Assembly: GCA_958298945.1 (NCBI GenBank)
Contig: OY282605.1
Coordinates: 24,902,811-24,966,810 of the forward strand
Length of the DNA stretch: 64,000 nucleotides
Direction: 5' to 3'
Origin: Atherix ibis
Taxonomy: Eukaryota; Arthropoda; Insecta; Diptera; Athericidae
The position numbers and the translations under genes are program-made. Under the pieces are notes generated by a model. That model made no database searches. It had not been told where the DNA came from and worked only from the letters and a program-made list of their open reading frames with translations. Positions 23,292-57,346 of the stretch are shown in pieces (position 1 is the stretch's first letter; each line of letters begins with the position of its first letter).

Positions 23292-23599
23292 ATAAATAAT
23301 CAACTATTACCATTTACAGACTGGCTGACAACGCAAACAAAATTCCTCCTATGTTGTTATTGTGCGTAAAAATTCAAAATATCCTTTAAAAAGTAAAAAT
23401 TAATACTTTTTTTACAATAGTTTTTGCAGAAAACACCAGAATTTGTTTTGCTATTACATAAGCAATTTCAAATACATACAAAAAATTAAAGTAGGAAAAT
23501 ATCCTTTTTTCTCATTAAGGGCGCTACTGTACTTTTTTTTATCTGTCATTACAATTGTTTTGTAACAAGCAAATTTGCATAACATTTTAATTAACAATC

Positions 23600-24480
23600 T
23601 TGTAAATCATGAAGTGGGAGTAAAATATCCCTCAGCGTTTCTCCAATTAACGGAAGTTAGATTCCTCTAGAAAATCTCTAAGCCATTGTCTTATAAGTCT
23701 CCGATGAGTGTTTCTGAGGAGGGCAGTAATGGTCAATTCTCTTACAAGGATAAACGGGAGTGAAATTTTTGATCCCCAAAATTCAATTCAGTATATCCAA
23801 ATAGGTTTGGGTAGTAAGTATGGCCGTATCATCTGCTTAAGTAGCATTGATAGTATTAGGATCAGGTAGGAGGAAGTCCTGGATATAAAAATATTATATA
23901 AAATGGATCCAAGAATACTGCCTTATGGGACTCCGGCTAGAATAGGATATATTTTCGAGTATTCTGATTTAATTACAACTTAAAAATGACGTTAGGAGAG
24001 ATATTAATTTATGATAAGGTAGTAAGTTGAAGGAAGAAAGCTCTTGAGTTTCCAGAGGAGTGAAGGATGTCACACAGGATCAATAGCTTGAAAGATATCT
24101 AAAAATATTCCTGGGCAATACTCTTTCCTCTCAAAAGAGGATGCAGTATTGTGTTTCAGATCGGAAGCCAAATTCGTAATCAGGAATATTTTTTTCATTA
24201 ACTACCAATGGCTAGAGTCGTTTTAATAGGAGTTTTTCAAAAATCTTACCAATGATTGGTGGGAGGCTGATAGGTCTATAGGAGGAAAGAGAATTAATGG
24301 GTTTATTTGGTTAAGGATTCATTTTAATAACAGAAAATTTCTAAAGTAAGGGAAAAGCTACTATACTTGAGTGCAAAAAAGGGGGGGACGTTCTGTTATT
24401 TTGGTTTCTAGCAAGAATATATCATTTGAAAGGTAATTGATTATAGGCTTCTAAAATGTCCTCAATTCATAATGCATCTG
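23600..24480 (-). mobile_element. Jockey-like non-LTR retrotransposon fragment (reverse transcriptase)
   Basis: The minus-strand frames, in order from 24330 leftward, read PISL.PIIGKIFEKLLLKRL, YEFGFRS, CPGIFLDIFQAID, KLKSFLPSTYYLIIN and ILAGVPQGSILGSILYN. These are the consecutive reverse-transcriptase blocks of Jockey-clade elements, including the palm GVPQGS motif. The FADD box that should follow is eroded. Frameshifts and stops are frequent. No 5' end or poly-A tail is visible. Confidence 0.8.
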
Positions 24481-24774
24481 TTGTTAAAGTCCTGCCATTT
24501 GGAGCGCAGCTTCCCCAGTTCATAAAAACAAGCTCACTTCGCGCTTTATCGGAAATTTCTTCCCAGACCATGAACGAACCTTCCACCGTAGATTCGATTC
24601 GATAAGCGAATTGAAAATGTGTCTGACAATAAGTTGCGGCTTATTTCGGCCCAATTGAATTATGTTTTCTTCCCTTCATTTCCCTCAAAGTATCTACCTG
24701 GTTTACCTTCCACGAACTCTTAAAGCTTCAGTTGTAGTTAAACGGCGTTGAGTCTACAGTTAGCGGAAGGATGT
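24481..24774. other. Unassigned sequence between retrotransposon and mariner
   Basis: This is more GC-balanced than average (for example GCCATTTGGAGCGCAGCTTC). It may be more of the upstream part of the non-LTR element, but I cannot align it to a domain. Confidence 0.35.
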
Positions 24775-25662
24775 CCTTTAATATAAAGGTTTTGTGTTTT
24801 TCAAAAATTATTTATTTATTCATGAATATCTATTTTGTCCCCTTCAATGTAATATCCACCAGATATTATACACTTGTGCCAATGTTTTTTCCAATCCTCG
24901 AAGCACTTCAAAAATTCATTTTTTGTGATCTTGTTCAGCTCCTCCTTCGATGCCGTCTTTAACTCCTCAATCGTAGCGTAGCGTCGTCTTTTCATGGGAC
25001 TCTTCAGTTTCGGGAATAAGAATAAGTCACAGGGGGGCCAGATCTGGGAAATACAGTGGCTACGGCATTATTAGTGTGTTGTTTTTGGCCAAAAATTCGC
25101 GCACAAGCAACGATGCGTGAGCAGGGGCGTTATCATGGTGCAAAAGCCAATTTTTGTTCCTCCACTAATCCGGGTGTTTCTGGCGGATTGCTCCGCGCAA
25201 CTTGCGCATAACTTGCAGGTAATATTCCTTATTGACCGCTCTACCCTGTGGCACCACGCCCCTGCAATCGAAGAAAATTGTAAGCAAAACCTTCACTTTG
25301 GTTTCCACGTCATAACCATGAACCCATGATGAGTCACCAGTTATCTTCTCGGCCCTCTGAGCTTCACCATATGCCACAGTCAACATTCGGAATGCGTCCG
25401 CGCAATTAAATTTGTTTTTCACACAAAATTTGATACAGATTCTTTGATCCATTTTTTGGAATGGGCAAAAATCGAAGACGAGCCAAAACACGTGCAAGCA
25501 AAGCAGCTGTCAAAAATTAACTGAACATTCAAAATGGCCGAACTTGTTGGCATAAGTGAGAGACATGAGTACCAACATAACGCCACAAAAAATCGAAAAT
25601 CGAATATACGAAAACTGCGGAAATTAAAAATTCGCGATACTTTTTGAACAGACCTCGTATTG
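24775..25662 (-). mobile_element. Mariner element, family A copy 2, 3'-truncated
   Basis: The 5' terminus is intact at the right (TACGAGGTCTGTTCAAAAAG read on the minus strand from 25660). The opposite terminal repeat is absent, and sequence similarity ends near 24775. The minus strand encodes the N-terminus (DQRICIKFCVKNKFNCADAF, 25165-25497), a deletion joining MLTVAYGEA to the catalytic half, then GDSSWVHGYDVETK, FFDCRGVVPQGR and the 3' part in another frame. The copy is defective. Confidence 0.87.
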
Positions 25663-26279
25663 AGCTCATTAGCTACTTCATGTTGAACTGGTTTAAATTG
25701 ACTACAATCAGCTTCCAACTTGGCCCTAGCCTTCTCTGTTGAAGTATGCATTTTTGAAACAATTTTATTCTATCGATTAATAAATTACTTAAGCCGTCAA
25801 ATACTAAACAAAAAATACTCTTGATTGAGCAAATGTATCCCATATTTATATCCTTTGAACATGAAAAGGATGACGAAAAAAAAAATCAAGTAATTATAAA
25901 TTCAAATTTAATTTAAAGGTAACTAAATTACCTTTCTTATAATATATACCATATCTACTAAAACTTTTTTATAAAACACCATTGTAAACCAAGTCTTCTG
26001 TTTGTTTTTATTTTTGCATTCACGTGTATTGAGTATTAATTTTTTTAATCAAATATTCTATTTTCTAAAAACCGAAAAATTTTAGTGATATTTAATATTT
26101 TTTGATAAATATTTATAAAGTACAATAATTATAAAATTAAAGTTGATATTTACTATATTTTATATACGATCAGAAATAATTTAAACAGTTTCAATATTCA
26201 CAAAAAGAAAGTTATGAGTACGATTTTGTCAGCAGAGAATTAGATAGAAAAATTTAAATTTATATAAAAAAAAACCTTA
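25663..26279. other. AT-rich stretch with one coding-like patch
   Basis: On the minus strand at 25665-25751 a short frame reads MHTSTEKARAKLEADCSQF..., less AT-biased than its neighbours and cut by the mariner border. It may be a broken gene piece, but I do not recognise it. The rest is low-complexity AT. Confidence 0.35.
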
Positions 26280-27065
26280 ATCAAAACTTAAATATAGGAT
26301 GTCCCAAACTACACGCAAGAAGTAATTTTGATAGAAAGCGGAGGTTTTGAATTGCATTGTTTCTCGGGCTGTATGGCATGCGGCACCGTTTTGTTGAAAC
26401 CACATGTCGTCCACAACCATATATTCCAATTTAAGCACAATCATAACACTATTAATTGTTATTGCCTGACCAGGTGTATTTTCGAAGAAGAATGGTCCGA
26501 TGATGCCTTCAGCCCAAAATCCGCACCAAAGTAAGTGCATTTATTACTCAACAATCACAATTGTGGATTTTCTGAATTCCAAATGCGACAATTTTGCCGA
26601 TTAACCAATCAGTATCGACTTTTTGTTGTTCAATAATCCATTCAGCAAACTCCATTCGCTGTACGTGGTCAATAGACTACAGTTCTTGAGTTAATTGAAC
26701 TTTATAAGCATGAAAAGGCAAATCTTTCGTCAGAATATGCTGTAAAGAGCTTCTCAAAATGTCCAATGCTGAATTGATGTTCCTGGACTCTCACGATATG
26801 CTTTGATTTTTTGTGTTGAAAGACTTATTGAAGGCCGGCCAAGGTATTTAAGATCACTAATTGATCCAGTCTCTCTAAATTTTTTAATTAATCTCTTCAC
26901 AGTTGATCAAGTTAACTCACTATTGCGATCATATTTTGTACGAAAATAACGAACTGTATCTGCTAAACCTTAATTATTTTTAAAATATTGCTTAACAATG
27001 AAATCGTGTTGTCCTTTCGTGTAGCACTCCATTTTTAATAACCCTCAACTGTCAGTTGTCATGCT
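26280..27065 (-). mobile_element. DD41D Tc1/mariner relic, minus strand
   Basis: From about 27032 leftward the frame reads MECYTKGQHDFIVKQYFKNN, then TVRYFRTKYDRN and TVKRLIKKFRETGSI, the N-terminal helix-turn-helix domain. At 26540-26277 it continues with LLWCGFWAEGIIGPFFFENT and DDMWFQQNGAACHTARE. The second catalytic Asp is Asn here, and several stops are present. The middle is deleted, so the relic is about 0.8 kb. Confidence 0.8.
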
Positions 27066-27596
27066 GTCATTTTTTTCGTTGGCAACAAATTCAAATCTTG
27101 CATTATATTTAGTGATTTTTTATATAAAAACAAAAGAAAATTCTTTATTGAGAGTGTCATGAGAAAGAAAGTTTAAAATTGATATTTTTCGGTGCCAACC
27201 ATTTTTTTTGGCTACCAAGAGGCAATTATTGAGGAAGAAATTTTTTTTTGGAATTGATTTAAACAATTTTTTATCTAAAAATCTTCCACATGAAGTGAAT
27301 TTTTCAAATAATATGAAAATAGTTTTTTTTTGTAAGAGACGACAAAGCAATTTGAAATTATTAGTTTTCTTTTGCAAAAATTAAAAACTTCTTTAAGAAA
27401 ACTTGTTTTTGTTTAATAAAAAAATGCATAAAATATCTTTTAAAATTTTGTAAAAATATTGCCATTTTCCTTTACATTTAAATGAAAATGGTAGAATTTT
27501 TTTCTATATTTATTAAAATTTAAATTTTTTTATAAATAGAATAAAATGACAATAATAATAATATTAATTTTGTTTTTAAATTTTCTTATTTTATAG
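27066..27596. other. AT-rich DNA before the first traced kinase exon
   Basis: Poly-A/T runs end in a splice acceptor (TTTTATAG) at 27589-27596. I see no promoter or upstream exon. Confidence 0.5.
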
Positions 27597-47477
<19,881 letters not shown>

Positions 47478-47544
47478 TACAATACTTATAATTAATTATA
47501 ATAGTATAATTATTTGTATATACATGCATACATACATTATTATT

Positions 47545-47583
<39 letters not shown>

Positions 47584-48570
47584 TGTGTGTGCGAGTGTGT
47601 GGGTGCATGTGTTAGGCGTGTATGATGTGCGCGCAAGTAACGGGGTTTTTTTTTTTTTGTGAGTTGTTTATCTAGAAAAGAAAAATGAGCGATAAAAAAA
47701 TAAATATTAAGTCAAATTCATTAATACAAAACAACAAAACACAAATATATTTATGGTAAAAATTCCATTACTTAATTATTATGCTTATTATATGATTATT
47801 TAAATTGTTTAATTTTGTTGAAATTGTTTTTTTTTTTTTTAATTTTTAAATTTCAATTTTTTTAAGTTTTTTATTTTATTTTTTTTTTTATTTTGAAAAT
47901 TATTTATTTTATATTTTTTCATTTTCAATTATAATTTATAAAAATTATTTGTGAGTGAAATGATTTTTTTCCCAATGCTGTGGTTATATTTAAGTGGACG
48001 CTATCAATCGAAATATTCTATTTTATTTAGAACACAACATGATTGATAGTATATATAATAATACGTATATAAGATTTGCATTTGTATTTAATAATATTAT
48101 TAATAATAATAATAATAATAATCATAATTCTAATAATTGATTTATTAATAATATAATATAATAATCAATAATAATAATACGTACGAGTACGTTTTGAAGA
48201 AGAAAAAAATTATACACAAATTTCAAATATAGAAAAAATGAATATATTATATACAAAAAATTATTATAATCTCAAACTGTTATAAATTTAAATAATTTTA
48301 TAGTCATATGTATTTGAAAAAATAAAAACAAGAATAAAAAGTACAGTAAAAAACAATAAAATTAATAATAATAATAAATTGAAAAAAGTTTCATCTATCC
48401 AATAATGGGGAAAATGGAATGATGAATAAAATAATGAATGTGGAGAGGAGAAAAAAAAACACTTTTTATAACGGATTTATATACATACAGACATAAATTA
48501 TTATACATAGAACATTACATATTATTGATGTGAAAAGTTGTGCGTGGATTTTGTTTTGTTTTCAGAACCG
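47478..48570 (+). other. Probable 3' untranslated region and flank of Fak
   Basis: AT-rich, with a GT microsatellite and an AATAAA at 47699-47704 that could serve as polyadenylation signal. Other AATAAA-like words follow, so the real end is uncertain. Confidence 0.45.
47544..47600. repeat. (GT)n microsatellite
   Basis: An almost uninterrupted GT run of about 20 units in the probable Fak 3' UTR. Confidence 0.93.
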
Positions 48571-51554
48571 AACTGAATAAGTTTAAAATGAGTTGTAAGT
48601 TTTGCCGAATAATCGATAACGAAGAGTAATGATATTATTAATCGAATAAGTCAAAATTTATCAAACGATCTACTTTATAAAAGACAAAAAATTTGGTGAT
48701 CTTGAAATAATTAAGAATTGAGATTTGTTTTGTTTTATTGTCATTTTTATTTCCATTTTATTTTTCTTACCTAGGTTGGGTTTTTCTTCTTCTTTTCTTC
48801 TTAAGACAAATAAATATTTATTTTCAGTTTCGTTGGGAGTTTTTGATAGCATAAAATTAATACGAATTTAAATGAGTAAAATAATCTTTTTCTCTAAAGA
48901 TTTATTTTATTTATAAATAGTAATTTTTATTGTAGAAATTAATATATGATAAAAATATTTTCTTTTAATAATCAGTTTTTCATTTTTCAAATAATGCATT
49001 TTTTTAACAATTCACCTTTGAACAAGAAGTGTCAACGGTTGATATTTTTCTCTGCATTTCGAAACAATCTGCGCGCCATCGTAAAAAAACGCCACTGAAT
49101 CAGTATTTTTACGTTATTTTTAAAATACTGAATTTTATTATATTTTCAAATAAAAGATATTTAATTTTTTCTTTGGTAATAAAGACACGAAATTTAATTA
49201 ATTCTATTATTATAATTGAAAATTTGATGAGTTATAATTTAATTGCAGCGAACAATCTGCGCGCCATCGAAAAAAACGCCACTGAATCAGTATTTTTACG
49301 TTATTTCTTTTTTATTTTTAAAATACTGAATTTTATTATATTTTTAAATAAAAGATATTTAATTTTTTCTTTGGTAATAAAGACACGAAATTTAATTAAT
49401 TCTATTATTATAATTGATAATTTGATGAGTTATAATTTAATTGCAGCGATTAGGTATATTTTAGTTTATCATTATTTAAACATGTGGTCTGTCATTTCGC
49501 ACAAACGTACTGCCATATTGCAAAAATTCCAAATCCACATTGAACAAATAATTCTCATTACTTTATCAATTTTATTAAATTATTTTATAATTTAAAAGTT
49601 AATTAGCAATTTTTTTAAATATATATTTTTCTTCAAAAATTGAAACTTTTGCATTTTTTTTAAACAAAAGATAAATATAAAATCATTTTTTCTTGAATTT
49701 TTTTTGATCCTTTTGAATGTACAAATTAAATAAGAATAAGAAGAAAAGTCCTCTAAATAAATCGGTTTCATAATATAATATAAAAAATTTTCATTGATTT
49801 GCAAGAAATATTTTATTGAAAAAAAAACAAATTTACGATTATAAAATTGTTTTTTTCTTCTTTTTTTTAGAATTTTTACATATTTAAAAACAAAACAAAA
49901 AATTTGCAGATCACAATTAAATTTTCTATTAAATAAAATAATATAAAATAATTTTTAATATGTGCTAACCAAAAAAAAAACTTATTCATAAATAATAGAA
50001 AAATGAAAATATTTCATTTTAAATCGAATTTCAAAATTTGAATAATCAACCAACTATCAATCGTAGGTAAAATAATTTATATAATAAAATTTTTAAATGA
50101 AATAAATAAATGAGGTGTTCTTTTACTAATATGTATAGATAAAAGAAAATTAAAAATCAAAACCAATTTGTGTAAGTTTCAATATAATTTTACAATATTA
50201 TAAAAGTGCAAAAATCGTCCCCAACAAAATGGAAAGTATTAAAAAAGAAATAGCATAAACATAAACAGGAGATAAAGGAAAAAAATGATATTTCTAGTTT
50301 ATCATTTTTTTTTCATCTTCAACAAAAAAAAAATTAATAATAATAAATATTTCAAATTTTTATAATTTTAAGTAATTAAATTTGAACAAGCAAAAAAATT
50401 ATTTACAATTTAAACAAATTTAAATATTATAATAAATAAGAATAAATACACAAATATTGATAGTTTATTAAACTATATAGTCAGCTCTTACACAGGGGCA
50501 AATATAAAATACAAAAATTAATATATAAGAATAATTAATATATAATTTAAAAAGAAAAAGAAAAATGAATTATTACAAAATTATTATTATGAACACAAAT
50601 AAGTAAATCAAAAAATTGTATACAAAACAAAAAGTTAAAAAAAACAAACTAAAAACGAAATAGAACCTTACGTAAATATTATTAAAAGAGGATCTAGAAA
50701 TTTGCATTTAATAGTTTTGTTGTTAAGAAAATAAAATTAAAAACAAAACAAAATATACATACATATGGAATGAATTAAAAAATAATCAATATAAATTTGA
50801 TTTAAGATAAATTTAATCGATTATTGAGATATTGTAGTTAGTTAAAAGAAGAAATAATAAATTTGAAACCAATAAAATTTAATATAATTCACAAAATAAA
50901 ATGAACACAAAAAATAATTAAATATTATATTCCCTTGAGCTCTCAAAAAAAAAATATCGTGTTCAATGAATGATATAAATACAAACTAATTGAATATGCA
51001 TTCTTATATAATATTTAATGCAAAAAATGCGTGCTTTTAGTAAATGTTATGGTAATTATTAATTTTATATACAATATTTTTTACGGTTTTTTTTTTCGTA
51101 TGAATAAATTCTGTTCTCTTTGGTCGTATATGCAAACAGTTAATTTATTGTTGCATATAATTATAGTTTATATCATTTGGAAATAATATTATCTTCTGCC
51201 GTTATATTTTTTTTCAAATATTTAAAATAGTTTTCTTATATTCGTGTAAAATTTCTCATTATGATGTATATCAAAAATTCATGTAATAAATTATTTACAA
51301 ATACAAATGTAAAAGGAAAAATGTAATCAAAAATTGTGTTTTATTTATTTCTAAAAGACAAAACGACAAATAATATTTAGACTTTTCTATTTTTTTTTTT
51401 ATTGAACGAAAAAAATTATTTTAAGACTTGGCCATGTTGCTTATTACTCACTCGAAGGCGGTATTCACCTCAAAACTTGACAAATGCTATTTTTAACACG
51501 TATACATGCATAAAAAAAATTATATACAACGAATGCTTTATGAAAATTTATATA
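48571..51554. other. AT-rich intergenic DNA
   Basis: No gene. It contains a 190-bp tandem duplication (listed separately) and many A/T homopolymers. Confidence 0.5.
49063..49449. repeat. Tandem duplication of about 190 bp
   Basis: Copy 1 (49063-49250) and copy 2 (49251-49449) both start AACAATCTGCGCGCCATCG and end in TTAATTGCAGCG. They differ by a few substitutions and an 11-base insertion. The plus frame 49029-49595 runs through both but is Ile/Asn/Phe-rich from AT content and is probably not coding. Confidence 0.93.
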
Positions 51555-52284
51555 TGCGATGTCTGTTGAAAAAGTATCGCGAATTTTGAATTTTCGCGGG
51601 TTACGTATATTCGATTTTCGATATTTTTTGTGGCGTTATGTTGGTACTCATGTCTCTCACTTATGCCGACAAGATCGGCCATTTTGAATGTACAGTTAAT
51701 TTTTAACAGCTGCTTTGTTTTCGATTTTTGCCCATTTTTGACCAAAAACAGCATCGCGTTAACATTGCTAAGGAGCTGTTGGACTCTGTCTGCGACGACC
51801 CAAAATTAACCCAAGGGGGTCATAACTGGTGACGAAACATGGGTTTATCGTTATGACGTGGGAACCAAAGCTCAATCATCCCAATGCAAGCTGCCGCACG
51901 AGCCAAGAGAGAAAAAAGCGCGCCAAGTTTGGTCGAATGTGAAGGTTTTGTTTACAGTTTTCTTTGATTGCAGGAACGTGGTGCATCATGAGTGCTTGCC
52001 ACAGGGTAGAGTTGTCAATAAGGAATATTACCTGAAAGTTACGCGCAAATTGCGCTAAGTAATCCGCCCTCTGAGAACATTTTGTACCACCGATAAACAT
52101 TGCTTCGGTTTGTTTTTCACACAAAATTTAATGCAGATTCGTTGATCCATTTTTTGGAATGTCTTTTGAGCCAAAACACGTGCAAGTAAAGCAGCTATTA
52201 AAAATTAACTGAACATTCAAAATGGCCGAACTTGTCGGCATAAGTGAGACACATGAGTACCAACATAACGCTACAAAAAATCGA
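51555..52284. mobile_element. Mariner element, family A copy 4, fold-back form
   Basis: The left end resembles the family A terminus (GTCTGTTGAAAAAGTATCGC). The plus strand holds the piece GDET.VYRYDVGTKAQSSQCK to VLFTVFFDCRNVVHHECLPQ, ending at KLR and a stop. From about 52065 the sequence turns round: the family's own 5' region follows in inverted orientation (CATTTTGTACCACCGATAAA... to GTACCAACATAACGC), so about 110 bp at the left (51611-51718) is mirrored at the right. The true 3' terminus is absent. Confidence 0.87.
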
Positions 52285-53243
52285 CTTAATAATTTCGTGT
52301 GATAGAAATTATCAAGTCTCTAGATACAGGAATATACATTTTTTAAAGATTAATTAAAAAAAAAAAAAAAAAACTAAAAATTTTAGTTGTGATTTTCAAC
52401 AATATTAATTTTTAAAAGAAAAACTGAATTTTTATTTGCTTTATGAATTTCGAACATTAAATGGCCAGTAAAAACCAAACCGTTAATCGCAATTTTTCTT
52501 ATTTTTCCTCAAAAATAGCTGCCCTATTATACTAGTACAATTTATATCGTTTATTATATGAGTCTTGTCATTATTGCCCCAGTAATCACAGAAATATTTT
52601 GTTTTTTCTATTATTGTTCCTATTTTAACAAATATTTAAAAAAAAACCAAACACCTACCGACTGCCCATAACGAATACAATTACCCACCATTTAAGCAAC
52701 AAATGAATAATAATAATAAAAAAACAAATTTTTATTTTATTAATATTAGTTTAATTTTATATTATTTTTTACAAAAAACACCACTTTTCATTTAGATTTG
52801 AACAAATCACTTCAGTATAATTATCCATTTTCTTCATTTTTTTTTCTTCTTCAATAATCTTCAACCATTTAAATTATAAACAAAAAAAAAGAAATAAAAA
52901 TCATTTAATAATAAATTAAAAATTATAATCGCCATACATTTATATTAATAATAATTATAATTGAGATAAGCGCTGAGAATAGATCAAAATTCTCAGCTAC
53001 CCTCTTTATGGATTATACCATCATCTGTATTACGTACGTTAGTGACCATCTTTGTTAAACCTGAATTTTTTAGTTTATTTTCTTTTACTTTGTTTTGCAG
53101 TTTTTTTTTGTTTTGTTTTGATTTTTATTTTGTTGCTATTCTCACATATTTAAAATGATCAATGGACAAAAATAAAATTTGAATTTGTTTTATGTTCGTT
53201 ATGTTTATTTTCGCCTTTCTATCCAAAATCCATCCATTATTAT
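52285..53243. other. AT-rich DNA, elongin C 3' flank
   Basis: No gene seen. On the minus strand AATAAA occurs at 53209-53204, about 35 nt past the elongin C stop, and is a good polyadenylation signal. Confidence 0.5.
53204..53209 (-). promoter_or_regulatory. Polyadenylation signal of elongin C
   Basis: Reads AATAAA on the minus strand about 35 nt downstream of the stop codon. Confidence 0.6.
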
Positions 53244-54878
<1,635 letters not shown>

Positions 54879-57346
54879 ATGGCGGCTATAGATGTGGAAA
54901 TTATGAAGGTTAAAGAATTTAAAATATTTCATCAGTTTTCTATAATTTTTTCACATAAAAATTTGATTAGATATAGAATTAACAGTTTACTTGTGTTTGG
55001 AATTAAAATTATGCTATATAATAGCATTATTTTGTGTAGTTTTTCTTTAACTCGAAGTAAAAGAAGGAAGCAAGTTTCTACGAAAAAAAAAAAAACATTG
55101 GGCGTCAAGGTTCTCCTTACATTGACAATTCCAAAATTTTTGAATTAAATTGTGCATTTTATATAATATATAATTATTTCCTAAATAATATAGTTAAGTG
55201 AAAAAATACTTAAATAAATCTATAAGTCAAAAAAAAAAAATTTTATATGTAAACAAAGAAATTCATGGGAAAACAAAGTGATTACAATGTAAAATTTCTC
55301 TTATGACTCAACTAGTTAAATTTTGTTAATGTTAATTTTTATTTGTCACAATTCCCCCATACCGGAAGGAAATTTCAATTGTAATATAAAAATGCAGACG
55401 CATGTCTGTAATGTGCCGCCAACAAAACATAATATTTGGTATTGTAAAATTGTCAACACAACCTACCCTACAAATGTTGGTAAATTTCTAATAAAGAGGA
55501 ATGAGCGTGGGCGTTGGTGTTTTAGCTCTTGAAGCCTTGTAGCTGAGTAGTTTTCAATCGACTATTTCAATAAAAAAAAAATTGTGCATTTTATATAATA
55601 GATATTAAAATCCCGGTCAAGATGCCCATACAGGTCAAGGATTTTTATTCTCTTCAGTTTTAGAATTATTTCTTAGAAATCAAAATTTAGTTTTCGACTA
55701 ACTTTCCATCATGTACGATTGCTCGAATTTTCGGGAATTTAGAGTAATCTAGTTCTATATTTTATTTAAAAATTTATTTTTCATGAAATCTTTTTATGGT
55801 ATTAATTGTTAATTTGTAATTTTAGGCAGAAAATCATTTACGAACACTCAAGCTAAATGGACACGTCGGATTTGATAGTCTTCCAGATCAACTGGTCAAT
55901 AAAAGTGTGCAAAATGGTTTTGTTTTTAACATAATGTGCATTGGTAAGTTTGTATGTAATTTGTAAGCTGATAGCCATAAAGAAAGTAGTAATTTTGTTT
56001 GTTAATTAGGTGAGACAGGACTTGGAAAGTCCACAATGATGGATACGCTGTTTAATACAAGTTTCGAATCGACGCCAAGTCCTCACTCTCTACCAAATGT
56101 TAAGCTGAAATCACACACTTACGAGCTACAAGAGAGTAGTGTTCGCCTTAAACTGACTATTTGTGATACTGTTGGCTACGGTGATCAAATTAATAAAGAC
56201 GACTCATTTAAGGCTGTCGTCGACTATATAGATTCACAATTTGAATCCTACCTTCAAGAAGAGCTGAAAATCAAACGCTCACTCTCGTCATGCCACGATA
56301 GTCGCATACACATTTGCCTATATTTCATTTGTCCAACAGGTCATGGACTCAAGTCGTTGGACCTAGTTTGTATGAAGAAGCTGGACACCAAAGTGAACAT
56401 AATTCCAATTATTGCCAAAGCCGATACCGTTTCGAAGTCAGAGCTGCAGAGGTTCAAAATGAAAATAATTCAAGAGCTCCAAACAAACGGTGTTCAAATA
56501 TATCAATTCCCAACTGACGATGAGACAGTTTGCGAAATCAACACCACAATGAACAGTCATGTTCCGTTTGCGGTTGTTGGGAGCACTGAATTCGTACGTA
56601 TAGGCAATAAAATGGTACGAGCACGCCAGTATCCGTGGGGTACTGTCCAAGGTAACTGAATATTACGCTACGTTTCCAGCTACAATTTAAACAATAATCT
56701 AATAATTTTTTTATTTATTTGTAGTGGAGAATGAAAACCATTGTGATTTTGTTAAGTTAAGAGAGATGCTGATAAGAACAAATATGGAAGATATGCGTGA
56801 AAAAACCCATACGCGCCACTATGAATTGTATCGCCAAAAACGGCTTGAGCAAATGGGATTCTCCGATGTAGATAGTGATAATAAACCAGTTCGTATTTTT
56901 TTTCTTCTACTTTGTAATGAGATTTTATTATTTTCTCAATAATTTTATTAATTTTTCTTTTTTTTTAGATATCATTTCAACAAACTTTCGAAGCAAAACG
57001 TACAAATCATTTGGCCGAATTGCAGGCAAAAGAGGAAGAAGTACGTCAAATGTTTGTATTGCGAGTTAAAGAGAAAGAGGCTGAATTGAAAGATAGTGAA
57101 AAGGAGGTAAATGAATAATAATTAAACGTATTTTATTTGAAAATTTCTTTGAAACTGAAATTTTCGTTGTCTTATTAGCTTCATGCGAAATTTGATAAAT
57201 TGAAGAAAGATCACGCCGAAGATAAGCGGAAACTTGAAGAATCACGTAAGAAATTGGAAGAAGAATTTGTCGAATTCAATAGGCGTAAAGCGCAAATGGT
57301 TGCTTCTCATCATACTTTAACGTTGGGTAAAAGTAAAAAGAAATAA
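54879..57346 (+). CDS. Septin of the SEPT6 group, six coding exons
   Basis: A GTP-binding protein that polymerises with other septins into filaments at the cortex and cleavage furrow. The exons are 54879-54908, 55826-55943, 56010-56651, 56725-56888, 56969-57106 and 57179-57346 (TAA), giving 419 residues in phase. Domain order: short N-terminus, polybasic-proximal [20 protein letters not shown]-loop GETGLGKST (about residues 50-58), DTVGYGDQ (G3), AKAD (G4), the septin unique element through [20 protein letters not shown], then a C-terminal coiled coil (about 330-405) ending [12 protein letters not shown]. The closest match in memory is Drosophila Septin 2/Septin 5. Which of the two it is cannot be decided here. 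The 10-residue first exon ([10 protein letters not shown]) is the least certain part. The first intron is 0.9 kb. Confidence 0.94.

Larger units (their letters stand above)
21955..23434. repeat. Anonymous repeat, copy 2, interrupted by a mariner
   Basis: The left piece (GAGACCCTACA, to 21973) and the right piece (about 23318-23434, GACAACGCAAACAAAATTCC and following) together match the uninterrupted copy at 16318-16434. The mariner at 21974-23291 lies between them. Confidence 0.75.

Noticed and set aside
49029..49595. 188-residue frame over the tandem duplication
   Set aside because: It is Ile/Asn/Phe/Leu-rich and stays open through the AT-rich repeats by composition. No domain or start context is present.
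55323..55532. 69-residue frame in the first septin intron
   Set aside because: No family features and no splice context. Composition alone is not enough to call a gene.
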